Notes: generated from the letters alone by a model not told the origin. Positions 7,091 through 16,243 are shown, counted from the first letter of the stretch. The stretch: DNA of 64,000 bases from Capnocytophaga sputigena (GCF_900446695.1 NZ_UAVP01000011.1:372001-436000); one strand, 5' to 3'. Translations and numbers: made by a program.

Positions 7091-8455
7091 TTATCCAAAT
7101 AATTCTTGTATCGCATCTTCTATTTTAGCGACCGTTATAACTTTTATCTTCGTATTTTTAAGAGCTATTTTGTTGTATTTAGAAACAAAAATCGTATTAA
7201 ATCCTAATTTTTCAGCTTCAGTAATGCGTTGCTCTACACGTTGTACAGGGCGTATTTCACCGCCTAAACCCACTTCACCAGCAAAACACACATTTTTTTC
7301 AATGGCTATATCTTCGTTGGACGATAGTATAGCCATCGCCACCCCTAAATCGGTTGCAGGGTCGTCGATGGTGATGCCCCCCGTGATATTTAGGAAGACG
7401 TCCTTAGCCCCTAAGCGAAATCCTGCCCGTTTTTCAAGCACTGCCAAAAGCATATTGAGGCGTTTGGCATTGAAGCCCGTAGTACTGCGTTGAGGCGTAC
7501 CATAAACCGCTGTACTCACCAAGGCTTGTATTTCAATCATTAGCGGACGCATACCTTCTAAGGTGGCTGCTATAGAAGTACCACTAATAGTTTCATCGGT
7601 TTTGGAAATGAGAATTTCTGAAGGGTTATTTACCTCGCGCAATCCGTTGCTAAGCATCTCGTAAATGCCCAATTCGGAAGTAGAACCAAAACGATTTTTG
7701 AGAGAACGCAGGATACGATATACGTGGTTGCGATCGCCTTCAAACTGCAGAACGGTATCCACCATGTGCTCTAATATTTTAGGTCCTGCTATTTGTCCGT
7801 CTTTAGTGATATGTCCAATGAGTATTACAGGGGTATGAGTAGTTTTAGCAAACTTAATCAGTTCAGAAGTACATTCCCTAATTTGAGAAATACTCCCCGC
7901 CGAAGCCTCTATATAATCGGATTGAAGGGTTTGGATAGAGTCGATAATCACGATTTCGGGCAAGAGTTCTTTTATCTGCTGAAAGATATTTTGCGTCTTA
8001 GTTTCAGTGAGAATAAAGCAATTATCGAGCTTATGCGGAATACGGTCAGCGCGCATTTTTATCTGTTTCTCACTTTCCTCCCCCGATACGTAGAGCGTAC
8101 GATAGGGCAAGTTAAGAGCTATTTGCAATAATAGTGTACTCTTGCCTATCCCTGGTTCCCCGCCTAAAAGCGTTACCGACCCTGGCACTATGCCCCCACC
8201 TAGCACGTTGTTCAGTTCGTGATTGTTGCTGTTGAGGCGTGGCTCTTGCTGGGTATCGATTTGGGAAATAGGGATGTACTTAGGAGCCTTATTTTTGATA
8301 GGAGATTCTTTTTCTTGCCAAGCAGGAGCCGTGTCTTTCTGTACGACTTCTTCCACAATGGTATTCCACTGCTTACAAGTGTAACATTGTCCTTGCCATT
8401 TGCTATATTGCGCACCGCAATTCTGACAGAAATATGCTGTTTTTAGTTTTGCCAT
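7091..8455 (-). CDS. radA: DNA repair protein RadA/Sms
   Basis: 454 residues, normal for RadA, a DnaB-like helicase that drives branch migration during homologous recombination. The N-terminal zinc finger has Cys10, Cys13, Cys24 and Cys27. The Walker A loop GGEPGIGKST lies at 98-107, and the RadA-specific KNRFG motif at about 252-258. A C-terminal Lon-protease-like domain contains GGITIDDPATDLGVA. Neighbours are rfbA 8 bases upstream and the flippase 12 bases downstream, so it sits in an operon of unrelated roles, probably sharing a promoter at 10561-10592. The start is the ATG overlapping no other frame; it follows a period-7 repeat. Confidence 0.95.
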   Translation of the reverse strand: MAKLKTAYFCQNCGAQYSKWQGQCYTCKQWNTIVEEVVQKDTAPAWQEKESPIKNKAPKYIPISQIDTQQEPRLNSNNHELNNVLGGGIVPGSVTLLGGEPGIGKSTLLLQIALNLPYRTLYVSGEESEKQIKMRADRIPHKLDNCFILTETKTQNIFQQIKELLPEIVIIDSIQTLQSDYIEASAGSISQIRECTSELIKFAKTTHTPVILIGHITKDGQIAGPKILEHMVDTVLQFEGDRNHVYRILRSLKNRFGSTSELGIYEMLSNGLREVNNPSEILISKTDETISGTSIAATLEGMRPLMIEIQALVSTAVYGTPQRSTTGFNAKRLNMLLAVLEKRAGFRLGAKDVFLNITGGITIDDPATDLGVAMAILSSNEDIAIEKNVCFAGEVGLGGEIRPVQRVEQRITEAEKLGFNTIFVSKYNKIALKNTKIKVITVAKIEDAIQELFG

Positions 8456-8484
8456 ATTACTTGTTACCTATTACTTGTTATCTG
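8456..8484. repeat. period-7 tandem repeat at the rfbA/radA junction
   Basis: Heptads TTGTTAC / CTATTAC / TTGTTAT. The array runs into the end of rfbA and supplies its stop codon and last residues (ITSNR). Confidence 0.6.
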
Positions 8485-9342
8485 CAAAAGGTATTGTCCA
8501 TATTGGTTTTTGAGCATTGGTTTGGCGAGTTCTTGCAGTTTTTCGGCGGTAATCCACCCCTTGCGATAGGCTATTTCTTCCAAACAAGAAATTTTGAGTC
8601 CTTGGCGTTTTTCTAGGGTCTCTACAAAGTTAGATGCTTCGCTAAGTGAATCGTGAGTACCTGTATCAAGCCACGCAAAACCACGCCCTAAAAGTTGTAC
8701 TTTTAGTTCTCCATCATTCAGAAATTCCTGATTTACCGTAGTAATCTCTAATTCTCCACGAGCTGAAGGTTTGATGTTTTTAGCTACTTTCACCACCTTA
8801 TTAGGATAGAAATAAAGCCCTACTACTGCATAGTTAGATTTAGGGTGTGCTGGTTTTTCCTCAATGCTAAGCACATTACCTGCATTATCAAACTCGGCTA
8901 CTCCATAGCGTTCAGGGTCTTTTACGTAATAGCCAAAAACAGTAGCTTTACGCTCTTTTGTTACATTTTCTACTGCTTGAGAAAGCATTTTTGAAAAACT
9001 CTGTCCGTAGAAAATATTATCTCCTAATACCAAGCACACATCGTCATCCCCTATAAACTCTTCGCCTATGATAAACGCTTGAGCTAAGCCATCGGGACTG
9101 GGTTGTTCGGCATAACTAAGGCGAATGCCAAAATCAGAGCCATCTCCTAATAGACGCTCAAAACCTGGTAAATCTTGAGGGGTAGAAATTACCAATATCT
9201 CACGAATACCCGATAACATCAATACCGATAGTGGGTAGTAAATCATTGGTTTATCATAAATAGGGAGCAATTGTTTAGAAACTCCTTTTGTAATAGGGTA
9301 AAGGCGTGTACCTGAACCTCCTGCTAATATAATTCCTTTCAT
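8464..9342 (-). CDS. rfbA: Glucose-1-phosphate thymidylyltransferase
   Basis: 292 residues, the usual length. It makes dTDP-glucose from glucose 1-phosphate and dTTP, the first step of dTDP-L-rhamnose and related deoxysugar synthesis for surface glycans. The nucleotide-binding signature [11 protein letters not shown] occupies residues 8-18. Downstream blocks [32 protein letters not shown] and [12 protein letters not shown] are those of RmlA-type enzymes. No rfbB, rfbC or rfbD is adjacent, so the rest of the pathway must be elsewhere. It lies between a phosphatase (20-base gap) and radA (8-base gap). Its last five residues are encoded by a period-7 repeat. Confidence 0.95.
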   Translation of the reverse strand: MKGIILAGGSGTRLYPITKGVSKQLLPIYDKPMIYYPLSVLMLSGIREILVISTPQDLPGFERLLGDGSDFGIRLSYAEQPSPDGLAQAFIIGEEFIGDDDVCLVLGDNIFYGQSFSKMLSQAVENVTKERKATVFGYYVKDPERYGVAEFDNAGNVLSIEEKPAHPKSNYAVVGLYFYPNKVVKVAKNIKPSARGELEITTVNQEFLNDGELKVQLLGRGFAWLDTGTHDSLSEASNFVETLEKRQGLKISCLEEIAYRKGWITAEKLQELAKPMLKNQYGQYLLQITSNR

Positions 9343-9362
9343 TTGTTGTTAGTTTTTATTTG

Positions 9363-10535
9363 TTAGTCATCGTCTTCAGGGATAGAAGCGTTTTCTATTA
9401 TTGTTGTTTTATTACCTTGGTTATCTACTTTATATTCGTTGCCATTTTCTATCAGCAAACCTTGTATCACTCCTTTAGCGTGAGCTACATCAAGGTCGAT
9501 AACGCATTTGTTCATCAGGTAAGTTACCTCGCTATGAAGTGTGTGCCCTATAACAAACTTACCTACTTGCCAACGTTCTAAAATAGTTTCAGCTTCAGTA
9601 ATATCAATAGTCTGTTTGCCCCAACCTCTATACCACGTAGGACTTATACCAAACTGATAGAGAATACTATACAAACTATCTTTGCGTTTTCGTGCTTTTA
9701 GATTATCAAAATAGTAGTCACGAGCTTTATCATTTAGTTCTTGTACAGTGAGTCCTAAATTGGCAATTTCTATAGAAATACCGGCGTGTACAAACACATA
9801 ATCACCTATTTTTTCAACGATATTTTTGGTAGCCAACCAGCGTCCTAATTCTGTATTAGGTTTGTAGAAGTGTAGATATTCATCTTGTAATAAAGAAGCA
9901 TTCTGGAAGTATTTTTTGCGCACATAGCGGAAGTCGTTATTCATATTCATCAAGTCGTGGTTGCCAAGTATAAAGTGTACTTTACCTCCTGCTTTTTCAG
10001 CTTGTTGTTCTAAATGATAGATAAGCCAAAGTGTTTGTGTAACCCATAGTCCGCGATCAAAAAAATCACCTACTGTCACTAAATGCCCCTTACCATATTT
10101 CCATTGGTATTTAGCATTCATTACTCCATTAGCTATCAAAAACTGCTTAAAAGCCTCAAATTCTCCTTCAATATCCGAAATAGCAATGAGTTTTTCAGGC
10201 ATATTATACACAGCTGTTTCATTCTTTAGTTCTTTTTTTATTTTAAAACTAAAAGATTCTTTCTCACTGAGTTGTGCCGTAAATTTTTTACCTTTTATAT
10301 CTTTAGTAAATGTTTGAATAGAGGGTGCTACTACACCTTTTTTTTCACTAACTTGTTTTACAACAATTCCTTTATCAGTATAAAAAATATAAGGTCCATC
10401 AAAGCCTGATTTAGAATTATCTTTGTGCAAACGAGCCTGACTGAGAATGGGCACTAACTCTTGTGCTTGTAACCAATTATTGCCTAAAACAAAACAGCAT
10501 AAAAATGCTAAAAAAGTGATATATGTTTTTTTCAT
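9363..10535 (-). CDS. Secreted calcineurin-like metallophosphoesterase
   Basis: 390 residues with an N-terminal signal peptide of about 25 residues (cleavage near LQAQE), so exported to the periplasm or beyond. The core has the motifs of PPP/Shewanella-like phosphatases: SDIEGE at 120-125, GDFFDRG at 156-162, GNHDLM at 191-196, VHAGIS, and IGHTLHSEV near the end. The first motif reads D-I-E where most relatives have D-x-H; the substitution is visible and could alter the metal site. Substrate unknown. It is the first gene of a leftward operon (phosphatase, rfbA, radA, flippase). A clear promoter is divergent with that of the GH6 gene. Confidence 0.82.
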   Translation of the reverse strand: MKKTYITFLAFLCCFVLGNNWLQAQELVPILSQARLHKDNSKSGFDGPYIFYTDKGIVVKQVSEKKGVVAPSIQTFTKDIKGKKFTAQLSEKESFSFKIKKELKNETAVYNMPEKLIAISDIEGEFEAFKQFLIANGVMNAKYQWKYGKGHLVTVGDFFDRGLWVTQTLWLIYHLEQQAEKAGGKVHFILGNHDLMNMNNDFRYVRKKYFQNASLLQDEYLHFYKPNTELGRWLATKNIVEKIGDYVFVHAGISIEIANLGLTVQELNDKARDYYFDNLKARKRKDSLYSILYQFGISPTWYRGWGKQTIDITEAETILERWQVGKFVIGHTLHSEVTYLMNKCVIDLDVAHAKGVIQGLLIENGNEYKVDNQGNKTTIIENASIPEDDD

Positions 10536-10560
10536 TAGGTAAAAAAGTGAAAAACTTTGG

Positions 10561-10592
10561 CAAAGGTATAGTATTTATTTGAAAATAACAAA
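10561..10592 (-). promoter_or_regulatory. Promoter for the phosphatase-rfbA-radA-flippase operon
   Basis: On the minus strand, TTTG (CAAA at 10589-10592), a 20-base spacer and TACCTTTG (CAAAGGTA at 10561-10568). The box ends about 25 bases before the ATG at 10535. It is back to back with the GH6 promoter. Confidence 0.7.
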
Positions 10593-10620
10593 TTTACAGA
10601 TTAGTAAATTTGCAAAATCA
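10585..10620. repeat. period-8 repeat between divergent promoters
   Basis: Octads such as AACAAATTT / ACAGATTA / GTAAATTT. They contribute the -33 TTTG boxes of both divergent promoters. Confidence 0.45.
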
Positions 10621-10640
10621 AAAATAAAGTACTACCTTTG
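10609..10640 (+). promoter_or_regulatory. Promoter for the GH6 gene
   Basis: TTTG at 10609-10612, 20-base spacer, TACCTTTG at 10633-10640, about 30 bases before the ATG at 10670. Confidence 0.7.
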
Positions 10641-10669
10641 TAGTCTTAAAACATTAAAAAAAGAAAATT

Positions 10670-11803
10670 ATGAATAAATTAGTATCCTTAGTAGCTTTTC
10701 TATGGCTCATTATCGCCTGTGAAAAATCAGGGGAAGACAACGAACCCTCTACGCAGACTTCAACTACACAAAGCACAACTACACAAACTCCTACAAGTCC
10801 TCCTATTACTCCCCCTACCCCTCCTCAACCACCACAAAACAACATCCCTTATGATTGGGATTTCTATTTAGAACCTTCTCGTTTGAATGCTGTAAAGAAA
10901 GAACCTAACGTAGAACTGAAAAAACTCTATTACCAAGTGTATGGTATCCCTTGTGGCGGATGGTATGACGGTATGAGTCCTAATAGTGAGAAGAACAATG
11001 GTTGGCTGAAAAACTTTGTAGAGGGAGCTGAACGTGCTCACAAAACACCTATAGTAGTACTTTATGGTATTCCTGAACGTGATTGTGGGTCATTTTCTAA
11101 AGGTGGGCACCCTAATGCGGCTTCTTATAAAGCGTGGATTGATCGTGTGAGTGCTATCATTGGGCAACGTCGTGCTATAGTAATTATAGAACCCGATGCC
11201 ATTAACTACTGCGGACATAAAAAAGGCTCGGCTAAATACAATGAGCGTGCTGAATTGCTAAGGTACGCTGCCGAAAAATTAAATAAGAACAACCCTAAAG
11301 TAATGAGTTATATCCACGCAGGGAATGGTCCTTTAGTTACTAATAATCCTGAAGCTATTGCTACTGCTATTATAGACGGAGGTTTAAAATATATGCGAGG
11401 TTTTGCATTGAATGTTTCAGGTTTGGGAGGTACTGCCGAAGAACAAGCAGCAGCTGAAAAATTTGTAACTTACTTAGCTACTAAAGGTTTTAAAAATGTG
11501 CATTACGTGATTGACACAGGTCGCAGTGGCATCAACCGTCCTAAACACCAGAATGCCAATGCTCCTTATAACTCTTGCAACAACTTCAATGCAGCTTTAG
11601 GTCCGCGTAGCACTACCAAAACTACTGGGGCACACGCCGATGCTTATTTGTGGATTAATGGTGGAGGGGGTTCCGATGGTGAATGTAATATGGGGGCTCC
11701 AGCAGCAGGACAACCTTACCCTGAATATACTCGTGCTTTGATAAACAACGCAATTAGAGTTAAGAGTATACAGATTTTAGAACTCCCTAACAATCTCAAA
11801 TAA
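10670..11803 (+). CDS. Glycoside hydrolase family 6 lipoprotein (endoglucanase/cellobiohydrolase type)
   Basis: 377 residues. A lipoprotein signal ends LIIAC with Cys17 as the acylated residue, followed by a Thr/Pro/Gln linker (about 25-58) and a GH6 catalytic domain. Signature pieces are YGIPERDCG (Asp138, matching Asp175 of Trichoderma Cel6A), VIIEPDAINYC (Asp176, matching the catalytic acid Asp221) and WINGGGGSDGEC (328-339), the GH6 C-terminal W-x4-G-x-SDG block. GH6 enzymes invert configuration while cutting beta-1,4-glucans. The lipobox predicts envelope anchoring, perhaps on the cell surface. GH6 is common in actinomycetes and fungi but not a usual enzyme of Flavobacteriaceae, so transfer is possible. 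The true substrate is open: an oral or animal commensal would meet dietary or bacterial glucans. Confidence 0.88.
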   Translation: MNKLVSLVAFLWLIIACEKSGEDNEPSTQTSTTQSTTTQTPTSPPITPPTPPQPPQNNIPYDWDFYLEPSRLNAVKKEPNVELKKLYYQVYGIPCGGWYDGMSPNSEKNNGWLKNFVEGAERAHKTPIVVLYGIPERDCGSFSKGGHPNAASYKAWIDRVSAIIGQRRAIVIIEPDAINYCGHKKGSAKYNERAELLRYAAEKLNKNNPKVMSYIHAGNGPLVTNNPEAIATAIIDGGLKYMRGFALNVSGLGGTAEEQAAAEKFVTYLATKGFKNVHYVIDTGRSGINRPKHQNANAPYNSCNNFNAALGPRSTTKTTGAHADAYLWINGGGGSDGECNMGAPAAGQPYPEYTRALINNAIRVKSIQILELPNNLK

Positions 11804-11806
11804 CAC

Positions 11807-11824
11807 CTCGTAATTCGTAATTAT
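11807..11824. repeat. short period-7 repeat between convergent genes
   Basis: CGTAATT / CGTAATT / ATT. It contains the stop codon of ddpX. Confidence 0.4.
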
Positions 11825-12414
11825 TCACATTGCCATTGGAAGTTTTCAACTTTGGATTGCATTTCAGGGCGGTATTCGTAATGCCACCACTCCGAATAAA
11901 TAGATTTGAAGTTGTATTTGTTGAGTATATCTTTTAGCAACTTGCGATTTTCGAGTACTTTTTTAGGAAGAGTGGTACAAGTATGATGAGCTTTCTCACC
12001 AAAAAAATCAAAAGGAGTCCCCATATCCAATTCTTTACCATCCTTATCTACTAAAGTGAGATCAACTGCTGCTCCACGGTTGTGTTTAGAACCTTTGGCA
12101 GGATTAGCTACATAATGAGTTCCTGGAAGTATTTTCCACATCTTTTTTTGTACTTCAAGAGGTCTGTAGCAATCAAATAATTTAATGCGATATCCCAAAG
12201 TTTTAAACTCCTCATTAGCTTTTACCAAGGCTTCCGCTGTTTTTTTGCGCAGATAGCATTCTCCACACTCATAAACAGCTTGTTTAAGAAAGTTATCAGG
12301 AGTTGCATATTTCATATCAAATACAAAATCGGAAGAAAGACCTTTGAGGAGCACAAAATCAGTTTGTTGTGCCGTAGCAATAAAAGTGACAAAAAATGCA
12401 AGAATATATTTCAT
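11821..12414 (-). CDS. ddpX: D-alanyl-D-alanine dipeptidase (VanX/DdpX type, peptidase M15D)
   Basis: 197 residues with a short signal peptide (cleavage near TATAQ). The zinc ligands and catalytic residues of the M15D family are visible: YRP with Arg84, SKHNRGAAVDL giving His111 and Asp118, and SEWWHYEY giving Glu175 and His178. The enzyme hydrolyses D-Ala-D-Ala dipeptide. With no vanA or vanH homologue nearby it is more likely a peptidoglycan turnover or D-alanine salvage enzyme than a vancomycin-resistance determinant. The export signal supports a periplasmic site. It converges on the GH6 gene, whose stop lies 17 bases away. Confidence 0.9.
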   Translation of the reverse strand: MKYILAFFVTFIATAQQTDFVLLKGLSSDFVFDMKYATPDNFLKQAVYECGECYLRKKTAEALVKANEEFKTLGYRIKLFDCYRPLEVQKKMWKILPGTHYVANPAKGSKHNRGAAVDLTLVDKDGKELDMGTPFDFFGEKAHHTCTTLPKKVLENRKLLKDILNKYNFKSIYSEWWHYEYRPEMQSKVENFQWQCE

Positions 12415-12488
12415 AAATAAAAGAATTTTTAAAAGTTATAAGTATTTTTTGTGAATTATCCCCTTCGGAGAACAGGAATACCAAATAA

Positions 12489-12526
12489 AATAAAAGCGAC
12501 TTTTTTTCGGAAAAGTCGCTTTTATT
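12489..12526 (-). terminator. Intrinsic terminator after mdh
   Basis: A perfect 16-bp stem (AATAAAAGCGACTTTT and its complement) with a 6-base loop, located 25 bases past the mdh stop. The A/T-rich lower stem provides a U-run in either direction. Confidence 0.85.
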
Positions 12527-12550
12527 CTAATTTTAAGGTCTTAAGGCAGA

Positions 12551-13483
12551 CTATAACACACTTGCTAAAGCTTTATTTACTTCACGTACTGCTTCAGTAC
12601 TTTCTGCAAATTTAGCTTTTTCAGCATCGTTAAGTTTTACCTCTACAATTTTTTCAACACCATCTCTACCGATGATTACAGGAACCCCTACGCACACATC
12701 TTTTTGTCCGTATTCGCCTTCTAGTAATACTGAGCAAGGGAAAAGTTTCTTTTGGTCGCAGGCGATTGCTTGTACTAAGGCTGATACAGCAGCTCCTGGA
12801 GCATACCAAGCTGAAGTTCCTAAAAGTTTAGTAAGGGTTGCTCCACCTACTTTAGTATCTTCAGCTACTTGGTTAAGACGATCAGCACTCAAAAACTCGG
12901 TTACTGGCACTCCGCGATAGCTTGCCAAACGTGTAAGAGGCAACATACCACTATCACTGTGAGCAGCGATTACCATACCATCTACGTCTGAAATCGGACT
13001 ATTAAGCGCTTCTGCCAAACGGTATTTAAAGCGTGCGCTATCAAGTGCTCCACCCATACCGATGATGTGGTTTTTAGGTAATTTAGTAGCTTTGTGTACC
13101 AAATAAGCCATAGTGTCCATAGGGTTGCTCACTACAATTACAATCACATTAGGTGAATATTTCACCAATTGTTCAACAACTGATTTTACAATGTTTGCAT
13201 TGGTACCAATAAGCTCTTCACGAGTCATACCTGGTTTACGAGGAATACCAGAGGTAATCACAGCTACATCACTGCCTGCAGTTTTTGAATAATCATTGGT
13301 TACCCCTGTAATACGAGTATCAAACCCATTGAGGGAAGCGGTTTGCATCAAATCCATAGCTTTACCTTCTGCAAAACCTTCTTTGATGTCAATTAATACT
13401 ACTTCAGACGCGAAGTCTTTAATAGCAATGTACTCTGCGCAACTTGCTCCTACGGCACCTGCGCCTACTACTGTAACTTTCAT
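12551..13483 (-). CDS. mdh: Malate dehydrogenase (LDH-like type)
   Basis: 310 residues, the length of the LDH-like (type III) malate dehydrogenases that interconvert malate and oxaloacetate with NAD+ in the TCA cycle. Visible are the NAD-binding GAGAVGASCA at 7-16, acidic residues at the end of the second beta strand (LIDIKEG), the mobile-loop substrate arginines in IPRKPGMTREEL, VSNPMDTMAYL, and the catalytic histidine in AAHSDSGM. It stands alone with its own promoter and terminator. In capnophilic Bacteroidota this enzyme also feeds the reductive branch to fumarate and succinate; that use here is inferred. Confidence 0.96.
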   Translation of the reverse strand: MKVTVVGAGAVGASCAEYIAIKDFASEVVLIDIKEGFAEGKAMDLMQTASLNGFDTRITGVTNDYSKTAGSDVAVITSGIPRKPGMTREELIGTNANIVKSVVEQLVKYSPNVIVIVVSNPMDTMAYLVHKATKLPKNHIIGMGGALDSARFKYRLAEALNSPISDVDGMVIAAHSDSGMLPLTRLASYRGVPVTEFLSADRLNQVAEDTKVGGATLTKLLGTSAWYAPGAAVSALVQAIACDQKKLFPCSVLLEGEYGQKDVCVGVPVIIGRDGVEKIVEVKLNDAEKAKFAESTEAVREVNKALASVL

Positions 13484-13545
13484 ATAATCTATTATTTAAA
13501 GATGATGAGTTATAAAAAACTCAATCAATGGTTATTTTCACGCCA

Positions 13546-13577
13546 CAAAAGTAGATAGTTTTTAATAATTATGCAAA
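13546..13577 (-). promoter_or_regulatory. Promoter for mdh
   Basis: Minus-strand TTTG (CAAA at 13574-13577), 20-base spacer, TACTTTTG (CAAAAGTA at 13546-13553). The box lies 62 bases before the start codon, giving a leader of about 55-60 bases. Confidence 0.7.
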
Positions 13578-13628
13578 TATTTTTAAGAAAATTTTTGGAT
13601 TTTAAAAACTAAAAACTAATCGCTATTT

Positions 13629-13660
13629 TTTGCTCATTTGCCAATTACTTTGTACTTTTG
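13629..13660 (+). promoter_or_regulatory. Promoter for bioD-argS
   Basis: TTTG at 13629-13632, 20-base spacer, TACTTTTG at 13653-13660. It overlaps an upstream in-frame TTG, so it rules out that codon as the bioD start. Confidence 0.68.
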
Positions 13661-13684
13661 CGCTCTCAAAACAAACCATTCAAA

Positions 13685-14296
13685 ATGAAAGATACTTATT
13701 TCGTGGTGGGTATCTCCACCGAAGTTGGCAAAACCATCGTTTCAGCAATTCTTACAGAGGCTTTTCAAGCTGATTATTGGAAACCTATACAATCAGGGGA
13801 CTTAGAGAACTCAGATACTGACAAGGTTAAACGACTCATCAGCAATACACGCACTGTATTTCACCCTAATAGCTATGGGCTACATACCCCTGCAAGTCCA
13901 CATCTTTCAGCTCAATTAGACGGTATACGAATTGAACTTTCTAAAATTGTACGCCCTGAAACCAATAATACACTTGTTATAGAAGCAGCTGGTGGATTGT
14001 ATGTTCCTCTCAATGAAAAAGATATGATGCTTGATCTAATTCACCCTACTGATAAAGTCATTTTAGTTTCTCGTCATTATTTGGGTAGTATCAACCACAC
14101 ATTACTCACTTATGAAACACTAAAAAATAGAGGCTTAAACATTCATAGTATAGTATTTAGCGGATCCCCTACCCCATCTACTGAAGAAGTGATTTTACAC
14201 CATACTAACTTGCCCGTATTACTACATATTGATGAAGAACCTTATTTTGACAAACGAGTTATTTCAGAATACGCTACAAAAGTTAATAACCCTTGA
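13685..14296 (+). CDS. bioD: Dethiobiotin synthetase
   Basis: 203 residues from the ATG at 13685. This start is 24 bases after the promoter box, whereas an in-frame TTG at 13658 lies inside the box. The enzyme closes the ureido ring of dethiobiotin from 7,8-diaminopelargonate, CO2 and ATP. The P-loop GISTEVGKT (residues 9-17) is a variant of the family GTDTxVGKT, followed by the active-site lysine in WKPIQSG and a glycine-rich EAAGGLYVPL. Other biotin genes are not in the window. argS begins 17 bases after the stop, so cotranscription is likely. Confidence 0.9.
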   Translation: MKDTYFVVGISTEVGKTIVSAILTEAFQADYWKPIQSGDLENSDTDKVKRLISNTRTVFHPNSYGLHTPASPHLSAQLDGIRIELSKIVRPETNNTLVIEAAGGLYVPLNEKDMMLDLIHPTDKVILVSRHYLGSINHTLLTYETLKNRGLNIHSIVFSGSPTPSTEEVILHHTNLPVLLHIDEEPYFDKRVISEYATKVNNP

Positions 14297-14313
14297 GATT
14301 GATAAATTAATAT

Positions 14314-16107
14314 ATGCAAAATTTAAATGACATCCTAAAACAACATATACTACAAGCCGTACAAGAACTGTACAACGTAAGTTTAGAAAATGTAGAATTG
14401 CAACAAACTAAAAAAGAGTTTGTAGGTGATGTGACCCTCGTAGTCTTCTCACTTTTGCGCCACATCAAAGGCAATCCTGTGCAAATAGGCGAACAAATAG
14501 GAACTTACCTCAAAGAAAAAGCAGGTAATTTAGTAACCGATTTCAATGTGATTAAAGGCTTTCTAAACCTTGTTATCGCTGATACTTATTACCTCAACTT
14601 TTTAACAGAAATAAAAGACAATCCTCAGTTTGGATTAGCAACGCCTAATAGCAAAGAGGCTATTTTAGTAGAATACTCATCTCCTAACACTAATAAGCCT
14701 TTGCACTTAGGACATATCCGTAACAATCTCTTAGGTTATTCAGTAGCCGAAATCTTAAAAGCTGCCGGACATAAAGTGTATAAAACCCAAATCATCAACG
14801 ATAGAGGAATACACATTTGCAAATCTATGGTAGCTTGGCAACGTTTTGGCAATGGAGAAACTCCTGAAAACACAGGATTAAAAGGAGATAAACTGGTAGG
14901 AAACTACTATGTTGCATTTGATAAAGCGTATAAAGAAGAAATACAAGAACTAATAGCTCAAGGAAAATCCAAAGAAGAAGCTGAAAAACAAGCACCTATA
15001 TTTGTAGCAGCTCAAGAGATGCTTCGCCAATGGGAAGCAGGCAACCCTGAAGTAATGAAACTTTGGAAACAAATGAACGGATGGGTATACGATGGTTTTG
15101 CGGTTACTTATAAGAATTTAGGAGTAGATTTCAACTCGTACTACTACGAAAGCAATACCTATTTATTAGGAAAAGACATCGTAGAACAAGGTCTACAAAA
15201 AGGGGTATTCTTCAAAAAAGAAGATGGCTCTGTTTGGTGCGATCTCACCGCCGATGGTTTAGATGAGAAATTAGTACTCCGCGCCGATGGTACTTCAGTA
15301 TATATAACCCAAGATATGGGTACTGCCATCCAACGTGTAAAGGACTATCCCGATGTGAAAGGAATGGTTTATACTGTGGGTAACGAACAAGACTATCACT
15401 TCAAAGTACTTTTTCTTATTTTGAAAAAATTGGGTTACGATTGGGCTTCACACTTGTACCACCTCAGCTATGGTATGGTAGATTTGCCTAGTGGAAAGAT
15501 GAAAAGCCGTGAAGGAACCGTTGTAGATGCCGATGACTTAATTGCTGAAATGGAACAGACTGCCAAAGTAATTTCACAGGAACTCGGCAAACTCGATGGC
15601 TATACCGAAGCTCAAAAAGAAGATTTGTATCACACTATTGGCTTAGGAGCCTTGAAATACTATATATTAAAGGTAGATCCTAAAAAACGCATCTTGTTTG
15701 ACCCTAAAGAATCTATCGATTTTCAAGGAAACACAGGTCCGTTTATCCAATACACATACGCTCGTATCCAATCTATTTTGCGTAAATATGCTGAAACGAA
15801 CAATAGCAAAGAAATAACTGTTATACAACCTGATGCTCTACAAGAAAAAGAAAAAAACTTACTGAAAAGCATCACTCTTTTTCCTTCTATTGTGCAAGAT
15901 GCCGCTGATAACTATAGCCCCGCTGTAGTTGCTAATTACGTATACGATTTGGTAAAAGACTTCAATTCATTCTATCAAAACGTTTCCATTTTAGGTGAAG
16001 AAGACGCTAACAAACGCCATTTTAGAGTAGCTCTTAGCAAAAAAATAGGCGAAATCATCGCAGAATCTTTTAAAATGTTAGGAATACAAGTACCTGAAAG
16101 AATGTAG
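14314..16107 (+). CDS. argS: Arginyl-tRNA synthetase
   Basis: 597 residues, a class I aminoacyl-tRNA synthetase that charges tRNA-Arg. It has the N-terminal Add-1 domain, the HIGH-type motif HLGHIRNN near residue 136, the region YTVGNEQDYHFKVLF, and GKMKSREGTVV in the position of the KMSKS loop (the canonical second lysine is replaced, as is usual in ArgS). The C-terminal helical anticodon-binding domain ends with the classic LGIQVPERM. It follows bioD by 17 bases and precedes the tRNA-Gly/tRNA-Leu pair, which has its own promoter. Confidence 0.97.
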   Translation: MQNLNDILKQHILQAVQELYNVSLENVELQQTKKEFVGDVTLVVFSLLRHIKGNPVQIGEQIGTYLKEKAGNLVTDFNVIKGFLNLVIADTYYLNFLTEIKDNPQFGLATPNSKEAILVEYSSPNTNKPLHLGHIRNNLLGYSVAEILKAAGHKVYKTQIINDRGIHICKSMVAWQRFGNGETPENTGLKGDKLVGNYYVAFDKAYKEEIQELIAQGKSKEEAEKQAPIFVAAQEMLRQWEAGNPEVMKLWKQMNGWVYDGFAVTYKNLGVDFNSYYYESNTYLLGKDIVEQGLQKGVFFKKEDGSVWCDLTADGLDEKLVLRADGTSVYITQDMGTAIQRVKDYPDVKGMVYTVGNEQDYHFKVLFLILKKLGYDWASHLYHLSYGMVDLPSGKMKSREGTVVDADDLIAEMEQTAKVISQELGKLDGYTEAQKEDLYHTIGLGALKYYILKVDPKKRILFDPKESIDFQGNTGPFIQYTYARIQSILRKYAETNNSKEITVIQPDALQEKEKNLLKSITLFPSIVQDAADNYSPAVVANYVYDLVKDFNSFYQNVSILGEEDANKRHFRVALSKKIGEIIAESFKMLGIQVPERM

Positions 16108-16153
16108 GTTATAAAAAAGATATAAAAAAAGTTAAAAAAAAGTTGCTCAAAAA

Positions 16154-16184
16154 TTTGCAGGAATAGATATTTGTCGTACCTTTG
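16154..16184 (+). promoter_or_regulatory. Promoter for the tRNA-Gly/tRNA-Leu unit
   Basis: TTTG at 16154-16157, 19-base spacer, TACCTTTG at 16177-16184, about 60 bases before the first tRNA base. Confidence 0.72.
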
Positions 16185-16243
16185 CACCGCAAATGAGAAA
16201 CAAAGTAACTCCTCAAATGCAAATTTACTGAAACAAATAACAA

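Noticed and set aside
11821-12414. Vancomycin resistance cluster around the VanX-like dipeptidase
   Set aside because: No VanA/VanH or regulator genes nearby; the neighbours are GH6 and mdh.
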